Part shown: positions 54,263 through 63,254 of the stretch, in pieces | How positions within the stretch are numbered: position 1 is the stretch's first letter | How the letters are laid out: each line of letters opens with the position of its first letter | Assembly (NCBI RefSeq): GCF_000504205.1 | Contig: NZ_AZAJ01000001.1 | Coordinates: forward strand, 124,001 to 188,000 | Length of the DNA stretch: 64,000 bases | Direction: 5' to 3' | From: Methanolobus tindarius DSM 2278 | Lineage (GTDB): Archaea > Halobacteriota > Methanosarcinia > Methanosarcinales > Methanosarcinaceae | The notes under the pieces: model-generated | Told to the model about the DNA's origin: nothing | Databases searched by the model: none | Seen by the model: only the letters and a program-made list of their open reading frames with translations | Made by a program: the position numbers and the translations under genes

Positions 54263-55360
54263 ATGGAAGAGATGAAAAAAGGCCTAGAAGGCGTAGTAGC
54301 TTTGGATACCAAAATTTCCTATATAGATGGTATCCAGGGAATCCTGAAGTATAGGGGTATCAAAATAGAGGATCTGGCTGATCTCTCTTATGATGCTGTT
54401 TCCTATCTTCTCATCAATGGAAAGATTCCCGGTGAAGCAGAGTTGTCCGAATATTCCCGGATGCTTAAAGAGAATCGACGTATTAATGGAAAGCAGATCG
54501 AAGTGCTGAAAGAGTTTGAGTTTGGTACTGAAGCCCTGGATGGTCTTCGAACAGCCATATCCTGTACTGCACACTTTGATGAGGAAAATAATCATCATAC
54601 ACCTGATGCAAACAAAAATAAGTCAATAAGACTTGTTGCAAAATTTCCTACTATAGTTGCAGCCCTGCACAGGGCAAGTTTCGGTGAAAAACCAATTGAA
54701 CCTATGGATAATTTATCCCACGGAGCTAATTTCCTGTATATGTTAAGCGGTAAAATTCCTACTGAACTTGAAGCTGAAGCAATGGAAAAAGATCTCATAC
54801 TCAGTGCTGAGCATGAGCTGAATCCGTCTACATTTGCACTGAGAATAGCTGCTTCAACACTCTCTGATCTTTACTCAGCGGTTATCTGTGGTCTTTGTAC
54901 ACTAAAAGGACCTCTCCATGGCGGTGCCAGAAAAGGAGTTATGGACATGCTGGATGAGATCGGAAGCATCGAAAATGTAAGAGATTATACCCTGGGAAAA
55001 CTTGAAAATAAAGAAAAGATCATGGGTTTTGGTCACCGTGTGTATAAAACACTTGATCCCAGAGCAAGAATATACAAGGATGTTGCCAGGGCACTTGCAG
55101 AGGAAAATGGCGACACATATTGGTTTGACATGGCAGAAGAAATAGAGCATATTCTTTACCATGAGTTCATAGAAATCAGAGGAAAGCCAATCTATCCGAA
55201 TGTTGATTTCTATTCTGCAGTGGTGTACAAATATCTTGATATTCCCGCCGAACTTGCAACTTCCATCTTTGCAATGGGAAGGGTTTCAGGCTGGATAGCG
55301 CACTGTATGGAACAATATTCAGACAACAGAGTTATCAGGCCGAGGGCACACACTGTGTGA
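54263..55360 (+). CDS. gltA: Citrate synthase (Si type)
   Basis: Key residues are in LSHGANFLYML, GPLHGGARKGVMDML, GFGHRVYKTLDPRA and RVSGWIAHCMEQY (conserved His, His and Arg/Asp). The 365-residue length is that of the short archaeal/Gram-positive form. With aconitase it supplies the oxidative branch from oxaloacetate to isocitrate for glutamate synthesis. An 8-bp inverted repeat (54133-54140 with 54174-54181) precedes its TATA element (about 54184-54192). Its 3' end overlaps the convergent gene by 26 bases. Confidence 0.96.
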   Translation: MEEMKKGLEGVVALDTKISYIDGIQGILKYRGIKIEDLADLSYDAVSYLLINGKIPGEAELSEYSRMLKENRRINGKQIEVLKEFEFGTEALDGLRTAISCTAHFDEENNHHTPDANKNKSIRLVAKFPTIVAALHRASFGEKPIEPMDNLSHGANFLYMLSGKIPTELEAEAMEKDLILSAEHELNPSTFALRIAASTLSDLYSAVICGLCTLKGPLHGGARKGVMDMLDEIGSIENVRDYTLGKLENKEKIMGFGHRVYKTLDPRARIYKDVARALAEENGDTYWFDMAEEIEHILYHEFIEIRGKPIYPNVDFYSAVVYKYLDIPAELATSIFAMGRVSGWIAHCMEQYSDNRVIRPRAHTV

Positions 55361-55805
55361 AGCCCTTCTTGTTTCTCTTTTCACATTCATTTTTCAGACT
55401 TGAATTCATTTTCTCAAAACCTGCACGGGTTTTCTCACCCAGCACATACAGTATCAGCGGAGCAAGTATACCTTTGAACCTTTCACACTGGATTAACCTT
55501 GTACGACCGTTTTCAAGTTCTTCAAGCCTGAAGGCATGTTCTCCGTCAAATATTCCTTTGACCCAGAGATTTCCTATCCACCTGAATTCATTAAATGGTT
55601 CTACTTTTGTAATAACCGGGGACATATCAATTCCTTTTGTCCCTGGCGGATGAAGATGAACTTCCAGCTTAGAACCGAGTTCAAGTTTTCCTTTTATTTT
55701 TGTGATAAAAGGATTCCATGTTTCAAAATTATGAAAATCTGTAAGGAGGTCCCAGACCTCATTGATAGGTGCTTCAATTACTATATCAGTACATATTTTA
55801 TGCAT
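55335..55805 (-). CDS. SRPBCC/START-like domain protein
   Basis: IVIEAPINEVWDLLTDFHNFETWNPFI is the polyketide-cyclase/SRPBCC N-terminal signature, followed by KLEVHLHPPG and the long C-terminal helix. These proteins bind hydrophobic ligands. ATG 55805 is favoured over the start at 55835; GGAGG is upstream. The last 26 bases overlap the end of citrate synthase. Confidence 0.85.
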   Translation of the reverse strand: MHKICTDIVIEAPINEVWDLLTDFHNFETWNPFITKIKGKLELGSKLEVHLHPPGTKGIDMSPVITKVEPFNEFRWIGNLWVKGIFDGEHAFRLEELENGRTRLIQCERFKGILAPLILYVLGEKTRAGFEKMNSSLKNECEKRNKKGFTQCVPSA

Positions 55806-56146
55806 TGTGAGGATAACCTCCGGAAAAAAGGGCAAAATAAGAAGAAAATGTTAGATTGTTCACACTAATTACCTGCATTACTTTTCAACCGTTTTAGAGC
55901 TAATCAAATATATATTTTTAGATGATATACAAACATAGGTCATAATTTACAATATCACCTACTAAATGAAAAGAAGCAAATAAGAAATTGATTCATAAAC
56001 ATATATTTGTCGCCTACTTTCGCTAATAGCCTACATGGTTTAAAAGCCTTGCTATATACATCGTGTAATTAGGAATCATGCCCTGCAATCTCAACTTTTT
56101 TATACAAATAAGCTATGTTATAATTAAAAACTATAAGGTGATTAAC
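55806..56146. other. Intergenic region of about 340 bases
   Basis: A+T-rich divergent promoter region. TATA-like elements are seen near 55908-55918 and 56052-56060, but no gene, RNA or strong repeat. Confidence 0.4.
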
Positions 56147-56353
56147 ATGGGTGGATCAAAAACACACGGCGTTCCGGCGCTATTATCATTTTTTATTCCC
56201 GGCCTTGGGCAATTAATTAAAGGAGAAATATTCAAAGCAATAGGTATATGGGTTGCACTGGGAATCTCTTTCGTACTGCAATTTGTCCTTATTGGCTATG
56301 TCACAGGGCTTATTGTCTGGGTCTGGCAGATCTACGATGCCTACAATAATTAA
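56147..56353 (+). CDS. Small TM2-like membrane protein
   Basis: The 68-residue protein has PALLSFFIPGLGQLIKGE, then two hydrophobic spans and the end VWVWQIYDAYNN. This is the pattern of TM2-type small membrane proteins. AAGGTGA precedes ATG 56147. Role unknown. Confidence 0.75.
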   Translation: MGGSKTHGVPALLSFFIPGLGQLIKGEIFKAIGIWVALGISFVLQFVLIGYVTGLIVWVWQIYDAYNN

Positions 56354-56394
56354 TGTCTTTTGCAAAAATCACAGAAAAATCAGGATTTCAGGAA

Positions 56395-56799
56395 TCAGAG
56401 AATCTCACTGATTCCGGTAGCTTTTTCTCCCCTGGCACCCTGAACTGTGACTTCAAAATTCTTGAATTTTGGAACTCCGGTGCCACCTGTTTCATCAGGT
56501 ACAAGAGAATTAGACCATGGACTGTTTACCATATAAGCAACCCCTGAATGTGACTCTTCATAATCTGATTTGACAGCTGTGACAACAACTTTTCCAGAGC
56601 TATTTTTAACAATCACAGTCTCACCATCTTTGATAGAAAGTTTAGCAATGTCTTTTGGATCCAGTTTAATGACAGCTGAAGACTTCTCATATTCTTCCCC
56701 AAAACGGGAAGTTTCCTGAGCAGTGTTCTGGAACACATCTCTGTACGTTATGACTTTCAGTTTAATTTCAGGTGCTGCAAGAAATTGTCCAAATCCCAT
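56395..56799 (-). CDS. fwdD: Formylmethanofuran dehydrogenase subunit D
   Basis: The 134-residue protein is the molybdopterin-dinucleotide binding beta-barrel domain: VITYRDVFQNTAQETSRFGEEY, DIAKLSIKDGETVIVKNS and MVNSPWSN. In the complex it pairs with FwdB around the tungsto- or molybdopterin. Its ATG shares one base with the FwdB stop (TAATG). FwdA and FwdC genes do not follow. Confidence 0.92.
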   Translation of the reverse strand: MGFGQFLAAPEIKLKVITYRDVFQNTAQETSRFGEEYEKSSAVIKLDPKDIAKLSIKDGETVIVKNSSGKVVVTAVKSDYEESHSGVAYMVNSPWSNSLVPDETGGTGVPKFKNFEVTVQGARGEKATGISEIL

Positions 56800-58049
56800 T
56801 AAATTGCCTCCGTGATTTTCCTGAGAATCTCAGCATCCGGGAGATTTTCAGTATCAAGTATCTTTTTAAGCTTGACTTCAACTCCATCCATTCGAACAGC
56901 AGTTCCACCATATTCCACACCTCCAAAGGCACATGGTATGGTTACTTCCGCTTTAGATGAGGTCAGATTTCTACATGGATCAATAGTAATCAATGGAATA
57001 TCAGCAAGATATCGTGAAACTGACAATGGAAGACTGGATAGAGGATCGGAACCTATGATAAGTGCAGCATCAACACTTTTTTCCCTGAGAGATTCCACAA
57101 CTGAAAACTCCGGTCCGTGTTTTGCTTCACCGGTTTCTGAATTAAATTTGACACGGTTGATAAAACCTGTTTCTTCGTAAAGATTCTGGTTAAAACCTCT
57201 CATATTGTACTGGCCAACCATTGGCATGAGACTGAACTCTGAAACTTCATTGAGTTTGTCAATTAACCGGAACAATGGCTCCAGATCTTCCAGAGAATAA
57301 ATTAGTCCGAGTCCGACACAAATTACACCGAATTTTGCCTTTTTCAGTACATTTGCAAGTTCAAGTATTCTCTTTGCATCAAATCCGAATGATGTTTTTG
57401 GAACCTTACTGGAGAGTGCACTTACAAGTGCATCCATAAACTCTTCATCTCCACCCATTGGTATCTGGTAAAAACGATTTGCACCACAGATAACTGCAGT
57501 TTCGGATTTCCTGACATCAACACAAATAGCTGTCCTGTCTTCTTCCCAGCCTCTCTGGCGTTCCTTGCCTCTTGGGAAATAAGAATATCTTGAAAGATGA
57601 CGTGGGTGTGAGTTTGAAGGGTCAGCACCCCAGAATATGATTACATCAGCCTTGTGCCTGATATCATCAAGAGTGCATGTTCTGAGTTTTTCCTGCAGTA
57701 TCGCCTCTATTACCGGCCCCTGGCAGAAAGATGAAGTATCATCCAGATATGCACCTGTCTTTTTTGCAAGACCGATGGACAGTTTCTGAGCTTCTGAACT
57801 TGAGTTACCATGACCAAAAATCAATGGGTTCTCTGCTTCACGGAGAATCTCAGCGGCCTTTGTAATTGCAGAATCAACATCAGTTTTTTCACCATCCACA
57901 GTACATTCCAGAGGATCGCTGCAACCTTTCATGCGGGCAACACCTTTACGGCATGCTGCATGAACTGTTTTTATTTTGCTGTTTTCAATTTCAACTTCTA
58001 TGTCATCACAAAGAAGTGCACAGCCCGTACAAACATAATATTCACTCAA
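56799..58049 (-). CDS. fwdB: Formylmethanofuran dehydrogenase subunit B
   Basis: FwdB reduces CO2 to formate for formylmethanofuran synthesis. Its [4Fe-4S] ligands are C7, C10, C14 and C33, and the metal-ligand Cys109 is in DDTSSFCQGP (Cys, not Sec). The WGADPSNSHPRH and GSDPLSSLP segments bind pterin. It starts at TTG behind GGTGAT. Length 416 is normal. Confidence 0.95.
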   Translation of the reverse strand: MSEYYVCTGCALLCDDIEVEIENSKIKTVHAACRKGVARMKGCSDPLECTVDGEKTDVDSAITKAAEILREAENPLIFGHGNSSSEAQKLSIGLAKKTGAYLDDTSSFCQGPVIEAILQEKLRTCTLDDIRHKADVIIFWGADPSNSHPRHLSRYSYFPRGKERQRGWEEDRTAICVDVRKSETAVICGANRFYQIPMGGDEEFMDALVSALSSKVPKTSFGFDAKRILELANVLKKAKFGVICVGLGLIYSLEDLEPLFRLIDKLNEVSEFSLMPMVGQYNMRGFNQNLYEETGFINRVKFNSETGEAKHGPEFSVVESLREKSVDAALIIGSDPLSSLPLSVSRYLADIPLITIDPCRNLTSSKAEVTIPCAFGGVEYGGTAVRMDGVEVKLKKILDTENLPDAEILRKITEAI

Positions 58050-58085
58050 ATCATCACCACACTGAAAAATAAGAAAAATAAGAGT

Positions 58086-58547
58086 TCATACGAACTCAAT
58101 GGCCTTGGTTGGACATGTATCTATGCAGGCAACACAAAGAATCCTGTTCTCACCAAAGCGGCGGCATTCCTGAACATTGCGGGCTTTAACAACACCATCT
58201 TCAACTTTAAAGATTACTTTATCAGATGTTGGTGCTTTCCCACTGCCAGCTCCAAGTGGGTCATTGGCTACATTTACAGGACATGCAACAACACAGTTTC
58301 CACATCCTATACATTTATCCTCATGAACAATAAGGCCCGTATCAGTTACACCGCTAACAGGAGCTATCATCTCTGAAAGTTTGTCATAACCTGCTTTGTA
58401 CTTAGCATCATTTACAAGAGGGGGACAATCATCCACACTGACCTTACGTGCCAGCAAATCCACAGCAAATGCCATACATGTACTTTTTCCACATTCCTTA
58501 CAATTTGTTTTTGGAAGCAACTGGTATATTTCCATCACATTTGCCAT
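58086..58547 (-). CDS. Iron-sulfur protein, FwdG-like, with CODH/ACS-type cluster domain
   Basis: The N-terminal 50 residues have the PF04060-type motif TNCKECGKSTCMAFAVDLL plus a following Cys, as in corrinoid iron-sulfur proteins. Two [4Fe-4S] motifs follow, CIGCGNCVVACPVN and the split CVACIDTCPTKA. It probably feeds electrons to FwdB; the order FeS-B-D suggests one unit. ATG 58547 is chosen because AGGTTGA precedes it. Confidence 0.85.
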   Translation of the reverse strand: MANVMEIYQLLPKTNCKECGKSTCMAFAVDLLARKVSVDDCPPLVNDAKYKAGYDKLSEMIAPVSGVTDTGLIVHEDKCIGCGNCVVACPVNVANDPLGAGSGKAPTSDKVIFKVEDGVVKARNVQECRRFGENRILCVACIDTCPTKAIEFV

Positions 58548-58636
58548 GATCATCAACCTTCGTTTATGTTAATTTAAATAATCGATTCTGAGTCCTATGT
58601 TGTTTTATTTTGTTTTGTTAATTGTTTACAGGACAA

Positions 58637-58915
58637 TCAGACTTTGAAGAACAAGGAACAGTGACAGTTTCCATCATTCTCTATCTCATCCTCATGGTAA
58701 ACACATGGACAGATGATCTTACGATCTTCTTCGGTATCACCTGTTCTCAGTCTGCATGGACAGTACTGCTTCCCATGTTCATGTTTATTTTTAGAAAGAC
58801 CTTCAATAACCATCATAAGCATTTCTTCGTCAGGATTGAGAATAAATCCCTTTTTCTTTGCGTATTTTGATGCCCATTCGTGGGTCTTTTCCATTATTGG
58901 TGCAAGGTCTGTCAT
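58637..58915 (-). CDS. Ferredoxin:thioredoxin reductase catalytic-subunit-like protein
   Basis: The 92-residue protein carries the FTR pattern CPC (C52, C54), CPC (C69, C71) and CHC (C84, C86) binding a [4Fe-4S] cluster next to the active disulfide. It would reduce thioredoxin-like targets with ferredoxin. It has no rubredoxin extension. It precedes the Fwd genes on the same strand, 80 bases away. Confidence 0.92.
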   Translation of the reverse strand: MTDLAPIMEKTHEWASKYAKKKGFILNPDEEMLMMVIEGLSKNKHEHGKQYCPCRLRTGDTEEDRKIICPCVYHEDEIENDGNCHCSLFFKV

Positions 58916-59227
58916 AGATAATCTCCGATAGAATGAATTATAGTATGAATGGTATATTCAGGATATCATTATTTAACGCCTTCGACTAAATGGAACCTGC
59001 AGTTGCTTGAATTAAATTATATGATTAAACTAATTTTTTATAAATAAACATATAAATATAATGCAGATTGATTTTATTTTGCACAGTGGGGGAATTGAAA
59101 TAAATCTAACTGTGCCTCCTGTAGTCTGGCAGGTTCTCCGATCAACACCTTCCATGAATCCTGTCAGGCTATCCAGATAACCTGCTGAAAAAAAAGAATA
59201 CTGGAAAATCAAAAGGTGATTTCCAGT
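58916..59227. other. 312-base intergenic region with possible structured RNA
   Basis: A TATA-like run lies at about 59048-59060. Then come two inverted repeats: GCACAGT (59081-59087) with ACTGTGC (59109-59115), and GCAGGTT (59129-59135) with AACCTGC (59179-59185). A run of eight A bases follows. A frame downstream of the cupin stop on the minus strand (to 59030) contains AGYLDSLTGFMEG but lacks a start signal. Function unclear. Confidence 0.35.
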
Positions 59228-59566
59228 TTACATCATTTTTGTCTGTTCGGTCTGACGTGGCACCTTTACCACAAGGAAACGGAACAGACTGTCGCTTTCA
59301 TTCATGAGCCTGTGAGGAATTTTAGCGGGACTATCCACCAGCATATCCTTAGTTATAGTCTCCTGCTCATCACCAATCTCTACTATGCCTTCACCTTCAA
59401 GCACATAGAAGAAAACATCAACCGGAGTAGAGTGCTTCTTTAGAGCTTCACCGGGCTTGAGCTGCATGTGCATAACCTGGGCATGTTCGGTGTCATAGAG
59501 CTTGTGTACGGTTACTCCATGAGGGTTATCTTTCTTTTCTGCATCTTTATAATTTGTAATTTTCAT
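59228..59566 (-). CDS. Cupin-domain protein
   Basis: A single cupin barrel of 112 residues: VMHMQLKPGEALKKHSTPVDVFFYVLEGEGIVEIGDE, then the second motif DMLVDSPAKIPHRLMNE. Metal-ligand histidines are partly present (KKHSTPVD lacks the second His of HxH). Function unknown. It ends in a T-rich tract that may terminate it. Confidence 0.88.
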   Translation of the reverse strand: MKITNYKDAEKKDNPHGVTVHKLYDTEHAQVMHMQLKPGEALKKHSTPVDVFFYVLEGEGIVEIGDEQETITKDMLVDSPAKIPHRLMNESDSLFRFLVVKVPRQTEQTKMM

Positions 59567-59644
59567 AATACACTTCCTTAAATATTAAATAAAAAGGAAA
59601 TTAGAGATTTTAATATAATCATTCCTGAAACGGCTGTTAAAGAT

Positions 59645-61342
59645 TTAAATGAGGGTTTTAAGATCCTCATCTACTGTGGTGTTTGGCATGATATTGAAGT
59701 TCTCAACAAGCACATTCAGTACATTTGGTGAGACAAATGCCGGGAGTTTGGGACCAAGCATTATGTTCTTGACACCAAGACTTAGCAGTGCAAGCAGGAC
59801 AAGACATGCTTTCTGCTCATACCATGCAATATTGTACGCAACCGGCAGGTCGTTGATATCCTCAACACCAAAGGCTTCTGCAAGAGCCTGTGCAATGACT
59901 ACTAGTGAGTAACTATCGTTACACTGACCTGCATCAATAACTCTTGGTATTCCGCCAATGTCTCCAAGTGCAAGCTTGTTGTAGCGATACTTTGCACATC
60001 CTGCTGTAAGAATAACAGTGTCATCAGGCAATGCTTCTGCAAAGTCTGTGTAGTAGCTTCTCTCTTTGTGTCTTCCGTCACATCCGGCCATCACAACAAA
60101 CTTCTTGATCTGGCCGTCTTTTACAGCCTCAATTATCTTGTCGGCAACGGAAAGTGCTGATACATGAGCAAAACCACCCATGATAGTACCTTCCTCAAGT
60201 TGTTCAGGTGAGCTGCATGCCTTTGCCTGCTCAATGATTGTGGAGAAATCCTTTCCTCCATCCTCAGCGGCACTTATGTGTGCTACACCATCAAAGCCGA
60301 CAATTCCGGTTGTGTAGATCCTGTTGAGGTAACTTTCCTTAGGAGGAACAATACAGTTTGTGGTCATAAGTATAGGACCATTGAACTTTTCAAACTCTTC
60401 CTTTTGTCTCCACCATGAACCACCGTAGTTGCCTACGAAATTATCATACTTCTTGAAAGCCGGATAGGAATTTGCAGGAAGCATTTCACCGTGAGTGTAG
60501 ACATCAACACCTGTGTCCTTTGTCTGTTCAAGGAGTTGTTCAAGGTCTCTCAGGTCATGACCGCTGATAAGAATACCAGGTTTTTCTCCCACGCCAATGT
60601 TGACTGCGGTTGGCTCCGGGTTACCGTAGGTTGTAGTGTTTGCCTTGTCAAGCAGTGCAAGAGTTGTTACACCAACTGAACCACATTCGAGTACCAGCGG
60701 AACCAGTTCATCGACACCCATGTCATCATCCATTGTGGCAAGGAGTGCTTTTTCCATAAATGCCATTACATCATCATCCTTGTAGCCAAGGACGTTTGCA
60801 TGGTGAGCGTAAGCTGCCATTCCTTTGAGACCATATATCAAAAGTTCCCTGAGGGAGCGGATGTCCTCGTTCTCAGTGGCAAGAATTCCGGTATTGATAT
60901 TGGCCAGTGTTGCAGGTGTGACTTTTGCCATTACAGGCAAACCCTCACCGGCATTTGGAGCAGCACCAAGAAGTTTTTCCTTAATCCATCTAGGGAATGA
61001 TGAGCCGGATTTTTCATTGATTACCTTTTCATCCATAAGCTTCTGCTTGATGCCATCCTTTATTTCAAATCCTTCTTTGATAAGTCTTTCAATATCTGTT
61101 TTACAGAAATTAGTGTTTGTAACTGTTGCAAACAATCCGTCAAGGATGAACTCATCGGTCTTTGCATCATTCAGATTGTTTGCCCTTGCCTTTGAATTGT
61201 AGAAGGCAATACTCTTCAACAGATAGATTAAATCATCCTGAAGGTCAGCAACTTCTCCTTTTTTTCCACATACACCGTTTTTTGTACAGCCGGTACCATT
61301 CATAGTTTCTTCACATTGATAGCAGAACATTTTATTCACCAT
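59645..61342 (-). CDS. hcp: Hybrid cluster protein (hydroxylamine reductase)
   Basis: The first cluster ligands are in [15 protein letters not shown] and GVCGKK. Hybrid-cluster ligands include [28 protein letters not shown] and [14 protein letters not shown]. Hcp reduces NO or hydroxylamine under nitrosative stress. At 565 residues it has the normal class length. The start is ATG 61342 or ATG 61330, both with usable ribosome binding sites. It is monocistronic. Confidence 0.96.
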   Translation of the reverse strand: MVNKMFCYQCEETMNGTGCTKNGVCGKKGEVADLQDDLIYLLKSIAFYNSKARANNLNDAKTDEFILDGLFATVTNTNFCKTDIERLIKEGFEIKDGIKQKLMDEKVINEKSGSSFPRWIKEKLLGAAPNAGEGLPVMAKVTPATLANINTGILATENEDIRSLRELLIYGLKGMAAYAHHANVLGYKDDDVMAFMEKALLATMDDDMGVDELVPLVLECGSVGVTTLALLDKANTTTYGNPEPTAVNIGVGEKPGILISGHDLRDLEQLLEQTKDTGVDVYTHGEMLPANSYPAFKKYDNFVGNYGGSWWRQKEEFEKFNGPILMTTNCIVPPKESYLNRIYTTGIVGFDGVAHISAAEDGGKDFSTIIEQAKACSSPEQLEEGTIMGGFAHVSALSVADKIIEAVKDGQIKKFVVMAGCDGRHKERSYYTDFAEALPDDTVILTAGCAKYRYNKLALGDIGGIPRVIDAGQCNDSYSLVVIAQALAEAFGVEDINDLPVAYNIAWYEQKACLVLLALLSLGVKNIMLGPKLPAFVSPNVLNVLVENFNIMPNTTVDEDLKTLI

Positions 61343-61354
61343 GCTTCCTTTAAT

Positions 61355-61400
61355 TGGTATCTTTTAGATACCAGTATATTGTGGATACTTGCATATAAGG
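61355..61400 (-). promoter_or_regulatory. hcp promoter with palindromic operator
   Basis: TGGTATCT-TTT-AGATACCA (61355-61373) covers the expected transcription start; the TATA element TTATAT is at about 61393-61398. Half-sites GGATAC recur at 61383-61388 and 61417-61422. This is a candidate repressor site for nitrosative or redox control. Confidence 0.5.
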
Positions 61401-61659
61401 AGGACAGTTTCCAGTTGGATACTGCATACGAAATATTCTCATTAACTAAAATGAGGTAAAATCCTGAAATTTCAAAACACAGATTCTATGACCGGTAGAT
61501 GTCACTCCCCCATTCCCATACATTTACCCATATGTAGTTGGATGCCGGACTTTATAAATATATCTAGTATAAAACTCGTATAAATACAACATTGAAAAAA
61601 GAAATCAAGCTAACCGGAAAAAATAGGTTAAAATATATCAAAAAAATCAGAGGAGATTA
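61401..61659. other. Rest of the hcp upstream region
   Basis: No gene is seen. An AT-rich tract at about 61552-61585 (TTATAAATATATC) could be a promoter facing right, but no frame follows it. Confidence 0.35.
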
Positions 61660-63069
61660 TTACTCCTCTTTCCTGCTGTGGAAGACAAATGCAAGTCCTA
61701 TTATTGCTGCTATTGGAAGAGCAATGGTTGGAAACTCCGGAATTTCATTGTTGTTATTGTTGTTTCCAGACTCCTCCCAGACACAGTTTACCTCGTTGGA
61801 AGTGATTACTACTTCCTGATTATCGATGAAACTTGCTTCAATTACATCTGTTCCTGCAGCTGTACCGGTGTATGTAAAACTAACCTGACCATTGGTATCT
61901 GTAATTCCAGCATAATCGTAACCTGCATGGGGTCCAGATTTCACGTTAATGTTAACTCTCTTTGATTCAACAGGATTTCCACTGTCATCCTGAACTGTTG
62001 CGGTTACTGTGTAGGAATCTCCTACCGTAGCAGTTGCTGATGAAGGACTGAGAAGAATTCCCTCTCCTACTATAGCTGTAGTTGATTTCAGGTTGAAGTA
62101 TGCAAAGAAAATATTGTCGTCATCGGATGGATTTTCTGTGTATACTGTTATTGTATTATCACCATCGTTCACAAACGGAAGGATGTCGTACAACTCATCA
62201 TCCTGGCGTGGATCGGAATATGCTGTTGCATCCGGATCTGCTGGATTTTTATTGCTGTCACCAAGACCTCCTACAGTTAGAAGTTCTCCGTCTGATGATT
62301 CACCATCATCCTCGCCACCAGCTGCTGATGTAAGCCTCTGCCCATTTACATCAACTATACTGTACTGATCTGAGTCGGATTGGTAACTGAATGAAATACC
62401 AAGTCCCATGTCAAAACTCATATCAGGAACGCTTTTGTCAATAGGATCTGCCAGTAGCAGGTTAAATGTATCTCCGTCTGTACTCTGGGCACCGAAAAGG
62501 AGAACGATTGTATTATCATCTACCTGATTAGGATCATCAAAAATCACAACAAGTACTGTTCCATCAATATTGAAGGATTTGTCCTCTGTAATTGTGAAAT
62601 CAATTGTTCCTGCAGGAGCTGCATCAATCTTTTCTTTTACAAGAGAAGTGACATCAGCCCAGTGATTGTAAGTATATTTATGGACGAAGTAGTCCCAATT
62701 AACATTCTGACCATCTATTTTTACCTGACCATCTGCTATTGGAACCGCAGACCAGAGAGAAGCTCCAGCCATATATGCTGCTTTTACAGTTGCACCTTCT
62801 GGTTTGTCAACCTGGATAATTCCAGTACCTGTTGTTCCAAGTCCATCTACTGAAAGGCTGATCTTTCCAGTCTCTGTAACTACAGGTGAAAGACTTGTAG
62901 AAGAAGCAATTGTTGGAGTAGGGCCTGCGCTTGCAGTTCTAACCGCTGCTGACGGAGCAGCAGTTCCTGGCTCTGTTGCTGCACTGACTGGCATAGCGAA
63001 AACTGCTGAAATCACAGCAACACAGACCAGTGTAGCCACTATATTTTTAAAAAGGGTTGTTTTTATCAT
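61660..63069 (-). CDS. PEF-CTERM surface protein with DUF3344-like domain
   Basis: A signal peptide (MIKTTLFKNIVATLVCVAVISA) precedes a DUF3344-like region (LWSAVPIADGQVKIDG, NHWADVTSLVKEKI, VLVVIFDDP), an Ig-like Big_1 domain (about 350-435, VGDSYTVTATVQDDSG), an Asn-rich linker and the sorting signal PEFPTIALPIAAIIGLAFVF plus HSRKEE. ATG 63069 is chosen because GAGGGTGGT precedes it. It is the second PEF-CTERM substrate in the window. Confidence 0.88.
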   Translation of the reverse strand: MIKTTLFKNIVATLVCVAVISAVFAMPVSAATEPGTAAPSAAVRTASAGPTPTIASSTSLSPVVTETGKISLSVDGLGTTGTGIIQVDKPEGATVKAAYMAGASLWSAVPIADGQVKIDGQNVNWDYFVHKYTYNHWADVTSLVKEKIDAAPAGTIDFTITEDKSFNIDGTVLVVIFDDPNQVDDNTIVLLFGAQSTDGDTFNLLLADPIDKSVPDMSFDMGLGISFSYQSDSDQYSIVDVNGQRLTSAAGGEDDGESSDGELLTVGGLGDSNKNPADPDATAYSDPRQDDELYDILPFVNDGDNTITVYTENPSDDDNIFFAYFNLKSTTAIVGEGILLSPSSATATVGDSYTVTATVQDDSGNPVESKRVNINVKSGPHAGYDYAGITDTNGQVSFTYTGTAAGTDVIEASFIDNQEVVITSNEVNCVWEESGNNNNNNEIPEFPTIALPIAAIIGLAFVFHSRKEE

Positions 63070-63254
63070 ATTTACCACCCTCACTTTGTACTTTTCAGTA
63101 AGCAAGCAAGTGAGGCGTGCATATAAGAAAGAATCATATTTAAATGTAATTTATATAGTAATTAAAAAATAGTGGCTAATGACCCTATTTATTTTGAAAT
63201 ATACCGGGCAAATTTGAAAAATGTGATGTTTCTAAAAATGAGAATTGCCAGTTT

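Noticed and set aside
59030-59212. Minus-strand frame of 60 codons after the cupin stop containing AGYLDSLTGFMEG
   Set aside because: It has only a TTG start without ribosome binding site and follows a T-rich tract. The resemblance to part of a V4R domain is too short to call.
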